64,000 nt of DNA from Cryptomeria japonica (taxonomy: Eukaryota; Streptophyta; Pinopsida; Cupressales; Cupressaceae). The notes under the pieces were generated by a model that searched no databases, was not told the DNA's origin, and saw only the letters and a list, made by a program, of their open reading frames with translations. Below are positions 56,148 to 64,000 of this stretch, one piece after another. The stretch is from the NCBI RefSeq assembly GCF_030272615.1, contig NC_081415.1, positions 265,519,925 through 265,583,924 of the forward strand. The letters run 5' to 3'. Positions within the stretch are counted from its first letter, which is position 1. The number at the start of each line of letters is the position of its first letter. A program made the position numbers and the translations under genes.

Positions 56148-56760
56148 ATTAGACTATAATTATTTTAAATGAGATACTCTTATAAATCATATAATATAAA
56201 GTTTTTATAACCTTATATAAGAACATTATATATAAATGTTATAAGGGTATACCCCTAATGACATTTTTCTCTAACGATGTTCAATCCTCAAGAAGTAAAA
56301 ACAAGAACTTCATTAAAATTACTCCTTCTTTAATAACATTTAAAACCTAGTTGTAGATACTACACATTCTACAATGGCCACCTCTCCTCCTATAATAAGG
56401 ACTCAATAGTTTTCCCATCTTTTTTATTCCCTTCATTTCATTATGCTACAATTGCTTAATAATAACTTAATCCAAGTTCCCCCCGTTCGTCCTATGGATA
56501 CCTTAAAACCTTTACTCCTTATTTTAATTTGAAGGCCTATTTTCAATATCGTAATTCTATTGGACATGATAATTAATGATTTATGCATCATAAAAATGAA
56601 ATTCAAGACCTCATTAATCCTAGCATCATTTAGGTAGATGGTGTAAATGACAAAGGGAATGGACCTATAGCTCTCCAAAATAGAACTTGCAAAATTTTAC
56701 CAATCTTTTTTCATCCTATTCCTCTAACCTTTTAGATCCCTCAATAGAGTTAATGCATAT
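56148..56760. other. AT-rich DNA between LINE-A and Gypsy-D
   Basis: No gene or repeat that I can support. It should be continuous with DNA left of 8469 before LINE-A insertion. Confidence 0.5.
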
Positions 56761-57904
56761 TGTATACACATAAAAATGGCTATGAGTGATTAAATAAATA
56801 TTTTATATTTATTTAATGTTTATTCTTCTATTAAATAGTTAATTTGAAAAGATTAATTTATTTAATTAATTTCATGTGTTTCTATTAATTAATTTAATTG
56901 AAATATTTTATTAATTAATTCATCTATCCTATTCCTCTGAATTAATCAAATATATCTAATATTTAATTATTCTTCTGATCAGTTAATTAAATATCTAATA
57001 TTTAATTATTTCCTCCAATCATTTGAATATCTAATATCTAATGGTTATTCTTCTATCCTATAATCTCAAATATTAAATAATTCTTAATTATTTAATCTCT
57101 TTTCCAGCGCATTCTTCCATCTCCACTTCATCTTCCCTTTACCAACTCATCAATCATGTGGCTAAAGATATTAATATTTCTTAAATATTAATTTATCATT
57201 TATCTCCAACCTCCAAATTTAATGAAATATTGTGTACGTACACATATTTCTTAAATTTTCTTCTATAGTTTCTCCAACATCCCTACATCTTAGGAAGGAC
57301 TTGAGTCCACTTGTCCTCTCATACCTAAATCTTCTCCAACCATCCGTAGATTCCCTCAGTCAACAACCCAGTCAAGGTGAGATGAGTGACACTTGTCTTC
57401 TCCTTCCCCCTTTCTCTGAACCTTCACCTTTGCTCACAGCCATCCAAATCTGCAAATCTGATCATGACCGTTGATCCAGGCCACATCATCTTATCCTCTC
57501 AAAGTCTATAAAATCAGGAGTTTGAGTTGAGGAAGAGTTAGTCTTCAAGTGAGTTTTCAAGTTAATCATTTGTGAAAACTTATGCATCCATGAGTTTTAC
57601 TCTTGAAGCAATTTAGCATAATCATTTAGCATTGCATATCATAGTATCAGTTATCAGTCCATTCTTCATATGCCATCTTGGAAGCTATCAGTGCTTGTCT
57701 AAGAGCACACCATCTGCAATGAGGAACAGTGGAGTTAGGACACAATGAGACTTAAATAATGAAGGTAAAAATAAATTTTTTATTCTATATGTATTTCATG
57801 TAGCTTCATTGGTTGAGTTTGGATTTCTTGTAGCATTTTCTTTGCATTTTGTGAAACTAACATGTTGCAGGCAGTATTCTGATGATGAAATTCAAGTAGA
57901 CACA
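56761..57904 (+). repeat. Gypsy-D 5' LTR (about 1144 bp)
   Basis: Start and end are inferred, since no second LTR is in view. The start TGTATACACATAAA parallels the Gypsy-A LTR start. The end ...GTAGACACA is placed three bases before the primer site. The first 300 bases are TTAATTAAAT-rich, as in Gypsy-A. A TATA box (TATAAAA) is at 57507-57513. Confidence 0.65.
57507..57513 (+). promoter_or_regulatory. TATA box in Gypsy-D LTR
   Basis: AAAGTCTATAAAATCAGG lies about 390 bases before the LTR end, a similar relative place to the TATA box in Gypsy-A. Confidence 0.6.
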
Positions 57905-57907
57905 TTT

Positions 57908-57925
57908 TGGTGCCCACCATGGGGC
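57908..57925 (+). other. Primer-binding site of Gypsy-D
   Basis: TGGTGCCCACCATGGGGC. A very similar site (TGGCGCCCACCGTGGGGC) is used by several plant Tat-lineage elements as I recall; C-to-T and G-to-A changes account for the difference. Confidence 0.75.
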
Positions 57926-58824
57926 CAGAGCCTCGCATATATCTTTCTAATATCCTGTCTAATTCTCGTAAAAACAAATTTAACGCATTTTTAAAATAGA
58001 TTCATGCATGTGTGAGTTTTGATAGTGTTTTTATTTGATAGGTTAGCACTTTTGTCCTGTCAGTTAGCACATTTGTCATTTAGGTTAGTGCTTTTGTTTG
58101 TAAATCAATGTATTCAATCTTTAGAGTAGCGCTTTTGTCTTGCAGGTTATCACATTTGTCAGTTTGGTTAGAGCTTTTGTCAGTGATTTATTGCTTCTTA
58201 GCCTGCAGAGCAATGCTTTTGTATTGTAGGTTAGCGCTTTAGAGGTGAAAGACAACGCATTTGTTAGGATAGCGCTTTTATTTGCAATTGAGAAAATTTT
58301 CTTCTAGGTCCAAATGTAACTGAAATTTTCAAACTACTGACATGTCTATGTGTGAGATTCTTTTTAAGCAAATTTCATGCATTTCCTCACCTAGTTAAAT
58401 AAGAGCTCTATTTTGGAAAGTATCACATCATGTCTTACTCATTTAGTTTAACTAAGGGGATAAATTGACAACATGCAACTTGCATTTTGAGTGACTTCTT
58501 TAAAGTAGTTGCACATAGATTTTAGAAGGCTAAAATAAACTTGTGTTTTCCGTGCTTGATGAAGTAGTAGGTAAGTATGCTCTCACCCTCATATGTAAGA
58601 TCTTATTAAAACATAGGACATTCCTACACTATTTTCATCACTATTTACGTGGTTGCGGGACATAATTTGATGGAGAAATTTTTCAAGGATGTGCTTTTCA
58701 ACAAAGAGACGCTTTATCACAACGAGCAAACAATAGTGGTAAAATCAACAGAGCATATCATCCTAAACCAATAATCACCTACTGAGTTGTATTTTGGAAC
58801 CATTAAAATTTTTGAAACAATCAC
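57926..58824 (+). other. Gypsy-D 5' leader
   Basis: About 900 bases without a gene. The first part carries the AGCGCT-type array; the rest has no feature I recognise. Confidence 0.65.
58020..58290 (+). repeat. AGCGCT-core motif array in Gypsy-D leader
   Basis: About eleven degenerate units spaced around 20-30 bases, such as GTTAGCACTTTTGTC, GTTAGTGCTTTTGTTT, GTAGCGCTTTTGTC and ATAGCGCTTTTATTT. It starts about 95 bases after the primer site, like the array in Gypsy-A. Confidence 0.8.
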
Positions 58825-60555
58825 ATGCCAATTTGGACTAGAGCTCAATATGAACAACTTAGAAAACAACAAAAACAAATGGAGGAAAAAGATAATCCGA
58901 TGTTCCAAACTTTTGGGTATATAGTTGTTGATAAAGAAGCGGTCAATAACACCATTAGAGACCTTCAACAAGATTTCAAATTTGATAGACTAATGGAAAA
59001 ATTATTGGCAAAGCAAAAAGAGAAATATCTTTTGATGTTGGCAAAATCAAGAGCTAAATTGCCACAAGACTTTAACATAGAAAGTTTGAAACAAGATGCA
59101 AAGGCAAGTAACACCCAAAACATAGATGATCCAAATAATGAAGATGTAAACAAAGAAAGTCATGAAGAGACAAGAAAAGAATGTGATGACACAAGAAGAT
59201 AGCGTAGTGATAAAAGAACTTATGAAGAGATAAGGAGAAACCATATGGATAATTCGTTGTTAAATCTCACTCGACAAATGCAAACTCTACAACAACAGAT
59301 ACAAGATATGCAGAATGGAACAAGCTCCAAGAAGTATTCATTGGAAGATATTTGCCTGTATCCTTTTGATAAAAGTTTGAAATGAAACCATTTCCACAAC
59401 ATTGCAAGATCCCTAAATATGATAAATATGATGCAAAATATGATCCTCAGGATGACATAAGGGAGTTTTGTACTATGAGTATGGAATTGTGCACGATGAG
59501 ACTTACCTCATGCATCTTTTCCCTAGAAGTTTGAATGGACAATCAATGGAATGGTTTTCAAGATTACCATCTGGAATCAAATCTTTTGAAGAACTCGTGA
59601 ATAGATTTATTTCACAATACTCCTACAATGTAAGGAATGAGATAACAATGCTAGATTTATGCAATGTTAAACAAAAGAATGGTGAATCTTTTATGTTCTT
59701 GCAACAATGGGAACAAATGTTTAATAGGTATCCAAGAGATGTACCTGATAAGAAAATATGGACATATTCATTGATAATCTTATCAGTGAAATGAGTTATT
59801 GACTAAAAATGCAATGTCCTCCCTCTTTCGCCAAGATGATTGAGAATGGTCTGAAAATAGAAGACGTGATGGTAAAGAAAGGAGAGCTAAAACTTTACAA
59901 TAAACAACAATCACAACAACAATGGAAACAATGACAAACCCAAGTTCTAGTCAAAGAATAGAAATGTCATCAATGGAGGAAATGATGATAATAGTGCTAC
60001 GAAACAACAACCAATCTTTAATCTATCAAGTCATATTCCAAATAATAACAATCAAGAAAGCAATAAATCCAAGTCTTTCTTCTCTAATCCTCGCAAGAAA
60101 TTCACAAACATTGGAGAACCCTTGGAATCGGCTTTAAAAACTCTTCTTGCAAACAAACTGATTGTTTTACCAAAAGCAAGAAGTTATGATCCACAAGTCA
60201 AGCCTAATTGGTGGAATGACAATTATTTTTGTAATTACCATCGGAATAAAGGACACCAAGCTAATGATTGTCAGAGATTGAAACACGTTATCCAAGATCT
60301 AATCAATAAGCTATCACAGTGGATAGCCATAAGACAAATGAATCACACCTACCCTTCAAAACTCCACTTCCAAATTATGAAAAAGGTGAACAATTCCAAT
60401 TAAAAGATGACAAAGGAAAAGCCAAAGTGAACTACACTTATACATATGATGATGTGGTAAATATCATCATTGTTAAAGATAACACACCTCCAGAACCAAA
60501 CAATGTCATTACGAGAAGCAAAGCGAAGGTCACCTTTCCGAGTATAACAAAATAA
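58825..60555 (+). pseudogene. gag: Gypsy-D Gag
   Basis: ATG at 58825 (MPIWTRAQYEQLRKQQKQME). A charged helical N-terminus is followed by a Gln-rich stretch (LTRQMQTLQQQIQDMQNG), then the capsid-like domain (LMHLFPRSLNGQSMEWFSRL; LDLCNVKQKNGESFMF), parallel to LMCLFPQSLGG and ADLCNTKQKPGELFSVFLQR in Gypsy-A. The zinc-knuckle region near 60225 reads FCNYHRNKGHQANDCQRLKH (C-x7-H-x4-C, first Cys pair incomplete). At least three frame changes (near 59375, 59460 and 60310) and several stops. Non-functional. Confidence 0.8.
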
Positions 60556-60599
60556 TCAACATCCACTTCACAACAATACAATTTAGTAGAGCAATTACA

Positions 60600-61200
60600 A
60601 ACAATACCTGCCCAAATATCAATTTTGGAATTTCTCAAAGTTTCACCTATGCATAAGGCAATTTTGGAAAAAGCTTTAGTAGAAACAACAGTTTCAAAAG
60701 ACTTGGATGTGGATCAGTTCCAAAACATGGTGGGACACCTTATAGCCCCTCATTGCTTGTCAAATTCTAAAAATGATGACGCATCCTTGCAACATCCTAA
60801 CAATGCTCCCTTACATGTTAAAGTCACCGTTAATAAAACTCGTGTCAATCGCGTACTCATAGATGGTGGAGCAAGCTTAAAAATTTGTGCATTAAGTTTA
60901 ATAAAAGCTTTGGGATATTCAAAAAATGCTGTAGATCCAAAGAAGAAAATAACCATTAAGTCTTATGATGAAGTAGAGCATTCTTCTAAAGGAACTATGG
61001 TGTTACCAATCAAAATAGGACCCGCAGAAAGGAATACATTTTGTAAGGTTTTAGATTTGAACCTCTCTTATAAAATTCTTCTGGGAAGGCCATGGATTCA
61101 CAACATGCAAGTAGTTCCTTCTACATATCATCAATTATAAAGTTTCCTCATGAAGGACAAGAGGTCACTATAATTGCAGACTCTAGCCAATATTGCAATA
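60600..61200 (+). pseudogene. pol: Gypsy-D aspartic protease
   Basis: The open stretch 60625-61140 includes the active site RVLIDGGASLKICALSLIKA (D-G-G in place of the common D-S/T-G; the D-G-G form is frequent in plant Tat elements). ITIKSYDEVEHSSKGTMVLP and KILLGRPWIHNMQVVPSTYH then match Gypsy-A closely. The domain loses its frame near 61130 at the same relative position where Gypsy-A loses its own. Confidence 0.82.
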
Positions 61201-63099
61201 ATCTGAAGCCAACACAAGATACAAGAGTTCCACATAACAGAGAATCAGTATATCCTACCAAAGAAATTCAAGAAAAGATATGGGAAACCTTCTAGAAAAA
61301 GCTCAAATTAAATGATGAAGGAATGGGAAAATATTCTTTGCATAATTTTCCACTTTCACCTAATCATATGGAAAGCCTACAAATATCCAATCATGGACCT
61401 CAGAGAAATCAAATGACATGTTTAATGGAGCATTTGTTAGAGCTAGAAAACTTGCAGAAGAAATTGAAGACAAGGACATTCTTGGTTGGTTGTACAAAGA
61501 TGAAAATGAAACTATAGCAACAACTGCAGAAGTCAATATTCCCATAGAACAATATGGCAATGGTTATAAGATCATGCAAAAAATGGGATATGAAGGAAAA
61601 GGACCAATTGGTAAGCAACATCAAGGTATTTCAGAACCCATTTGTCCTCACTCGCAATCTAAAGAAGATAAATCAGGACTTGGATATCTAAAATCAAATC
61701 AAAAGAACCATAATTATCAATAGCCAAAGTGGAGAAAGAAATCAGTCTCTAAAGAAGAACAATGACAAGAAAAGCTACATCAAGTAGTAGAAATGGTAGC
61801 CAATAAGAAAAAACAAGAAGAGGAGATTGCAATCAAAAGAGAATAATAATCTTGTCATCAAGTTCAAGGAATATGAGCAAATGCAAAATCTGAACAAGAT
61901 ATTTTAGAAGCAGTAAAAGTAGAGATGGCATAAATTAGGGAACTTTTTGCACCATACAACATTCTTGTGTGGTATAGTGGTGTAGTCCTAGACAATGGTT
62001 CAGAGATAGATTCAAATGAATATGAATGGGGTCTAGATGTCTCATCTAGTATATCAAGTGAAGAAAAAAATGAAGAGAAAGAAGCTATCACAAATGAATA
62101 CTTGTCTATTACAAAACAAAAGATAGAGTTAGAAAGAAGACAAGAAGAAATCAGAATCTAAAGAAAAGAGGCATATACAAGACAACAAAAGAAAGAGGGA
62201 TGAAAAAGACCAAGAAGTAACGCAACAAGAAGCACACATAGATATGGATCAAGCATCAAGAAATATCATATTTCTATCAAATAAGGAGCGAGATGTACCA
62301 AGGTATGGCAGAACCATAGAAGAACTAAGAGATAGTCAAGTAGGATTGACTATTAGTTCAGAAGAAGCTGAGTTTGAAAGAAGACAAAAGCTAGCAAAAG
62401 AATCCTCTATATCATGTACACAAGTATGTCAACTTCAAAATACAAATAAATTTATTGAAAATAATCAAGAAGGAATGTGTAGTACTAAAGACATGTGTGT
62501 TGATATAATCCATTCATTTAAGGGACAAATGTCAGATGAAGAGCCATTTGAGTGTGAACTACAAAATACCAATAATGATTTTGTTAGAACTAATTGGAGA
62601 ACACTTGGGAGAGACTATCCTCAAGATCATTCTATCTATGACATTACCTACTCTATGCCAAATTATGACTATTATGTCAAGAAATTTGAAGCACCTAACA
62701 ATGACGATGACTATGACTTACCCCGGGCTTCATCCAGAACTAATTGATTGGGATAATCTAGAAAACCCTGAATTGGATGTATTTTCCAATGATCATGACT
62801 TAGATGTGTATCTTAATGTTGTCGAAACCATAACACCTAAGATATCTTCCATTTTAGAATCAAGTAATGTTTCTTGTAGTCAGGATAATGCCAAACTTTC
62901 TAGTCGCAAAATTGAAATAAAACAAGGAAAGAGACCTAGTGTTGAAAACCATTTCATTGCAACACTAGATCAATCAAGAGGAAAAATAAAGGACGTATCT
63001 AATGGTGAAAACCTCTTTGAGGCACTAGAAGATGGGAAGTTTGACATCCACCCTGCATATTTTCAGGAGAGATCTGCTATTCTAATAGATCCAACATAA
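61200..63099 (+). pseudogene. Gypsy-D linker with G-patch
   Basis: The G-patch is at about 61553-61690 (IEQYGNGYKIMQKMGYEGKG; QGISEP; KSGLGYL), after an acidic segment EEIEDKDILGWLYKDE that parallels EEETRDEDLAAWIYKD in Gypsy-A. A charged low-complexity stretch follows (61730-62240), then sequence matching the Gypsy-A linker end (for example SNGENLFEALEDGKFDIHPA against SNGENLFEAPEDERFDILPY). Frame changes near 61400, 62200 and 62700 and several stops. Confidence 0.72.
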
Positions 63100-63978
63100 G
63101 CAATAAACATTGGCACATCAAAGGATCCGAAGATACTTCATTTTGTTGCCTCATTATCAGATAAAGAGAGGAAAGAATACATAGAATTCTTCAAACAAAG
63201 ATAAATAAATTTTTCTTGGTCCTATGCAGACATGCGAGGACTTAATCCAGATCTTATAATGCATCATCTCAATGTGGATTTAAAAGCAAAACTAGTTAAA
63301 CAAAAGCTAAGGAAGATGCATCCACACATTGCTCTTCTTGTAAAAGCTAAGCTAAAGAAACTATTATATGTGGGTTTCATAAGACTTGTTGCCTATCCAT
63401 AATGGGTTTCAAGCATTGTGCAAGTGTCAAAGCCAGATAAAAGCATAAGAGTCTGCACTGATTTCATAGATTTGAACAAAGCATGTCCCAAAGATGATTT
63501 CCCACTACCCAACATTGATATAATTGTGGACTTATCAGCAGGGCATGAGATGTTTTCATTAATGGATGGATTCTCAGGATACAATCAAATAAGAATCACC
63601 CTTGAAGATAAAAATAAAGACAACATTCACCTATGCATGGGGTACTTATTGCTAGAAGGTCTTAAGAATGCATAAGCAACTTATCAAAGAGCTATGACAA
63701 CAATTTTCCATGATATGATGCATACATTTATGGAAGATTATGTAGATGATATACTTGCAAAATATCATACAAGACAAGAACATTTGAACATCTTAAGAAA
63801 GATCTTTGATAGTCTGGAAAGATGTCAGTTAAGATTAAATCCAAAGAAATGTGCATTTGGAGTAACCTCTAGAAAACTTCTTGGGTACATTATATCAGCT
63901 CGTAGAATTGAAGTAGATCCTAAAAAGATCAAAGCCATCATGGAAATGGAGTCATCTAGGAACATAATTCAATTGTGA
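63100..63978 (+). pseudogene. pol: Gypsy-D reverse transcriptase (partial in window)
   Basis: RT motifs in frame 1: RVCTDFIDLNKACPKDDFPL, MDGFSGYNQIRI, YVDD in MEDYVDDILAK (about 63740), LNPKKCAFGVTSRKLLGYII. A stop replaces a Trp codon at about 63401 and another stop is at 63673, and the segment 63600-63670 is scrambled where MPFGL is expected. The frame closes at 63978. RNase H and integrase lie beyond the window. Confidence 0.88.
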
Positions 63979-64000
63979 TCTTTACAAGGAAGATTGCAAT

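Larger units (their letters stand above)
56761..64000 (+). mobile_element. Gypsy-D: 5' part of a Ty3/gypsy element related to Gypsy-A
   Basis: Plus-strand element running off the window. Order: LTR, primer site, leader with AGCGCT array, gag, protease, G-patch linker, RT. Each domain resembles its Gypsy-A counterpart, and the LTR starts TGTATACACATAAA compared with TGTAGTCACATAAAT. It is more decayed than Gypsy-A, with frame changes in every domain except RT. Confidence 0.85.

Noticed and set aside
1-64000. Host protein-coding genes, tRNA or rRNA genes, CRISPR arrays, bacterial features
   Set aside because: No intron-exon gene model, cloverleaf, rRNA segment or regularly spaced repeat array was recognised. 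All coding similarity is to retroelements.

Overview
The window looks like intergenic DNA from a large, repeat-filled plant nuclear genome. I found no host gene, tRNA, rRNA or CRISPR array. Almost everything recognisable is retrotransposon: two L1-type LINEs, one Copia-type LTR, three Ty3/gypsy elements and one LTR element without pol. The LTR lengths (about 1.1 to 3.1 kb), the AT-rich background and the style of several accessory proteins suggest a gymnosperm (conifer or yew type). That assignment rests on family resemblance recalled by eye, not on a database search.

Layout. Bases 1-1110 hold the 5' end of a LINE (minus strand, ORF1 only) cut by the window edge. From 1111 to 8079 is AT-rich DNA with one MITE-like inverted-repeat element, a 20-bp palindrome and a diverged tandem duplication. 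8080-8460 is a Copia-type LTR with its primer-binding site (minus strand).

8485-56131 is a four-element nest. LINE-A (minus strand, 16-bp target duplication at 8469-8484 and 56132-56147) is split inside ORF2 by Gypsy-A (minus strand, 12536-52263). Gypsy-A is itself interrupted twice. Gypsy-B (plus strand, 15291-28527, duplication GGTAG) sits in Gypsy-A's antisense plant-mobile-domain ORF. Element C (plus strand, 44078-51902, duplication GAGGG) sits in Gypsy-A's right LTR. Reading frames resume across the Gypsy-A and Gypsy-B insertions when one target copy is removed, which independently confirms those boundaries.

56761 to the window end is Gypsy-D (plus strand), a relative of Gypsy-A, seen from its 5' LTR to reverse transcriptase.

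How the parts work. Gypsy-A, B and D carry gag and pol domains (protease, reverse transcriptase, RNase H, integrase) for copy-and-paste movement through RNA. Gypsy-A and D add a G-patch between protease and RT. Gypsy-A and B add a second, archaeal-type RNase H, which in Gypsy-B lies before RT. Element C has Gag-like zinc knuckles and an approximately 1,080-codon accessory frame but no pol, so it must depend on others. LINE-A has normal ORF1 and ORF2 plus two further ORFs inside its target duplications. All copies carry in-frame stops or frameshifts and look inactive.

Most interesting items: the LINE with extra 3' ORFs, arrays of an AGCGCT-core motif in gypsy leaders and again ahead of the antisense ORF, the pol-less element C, and the domain order of Gypsy-B.
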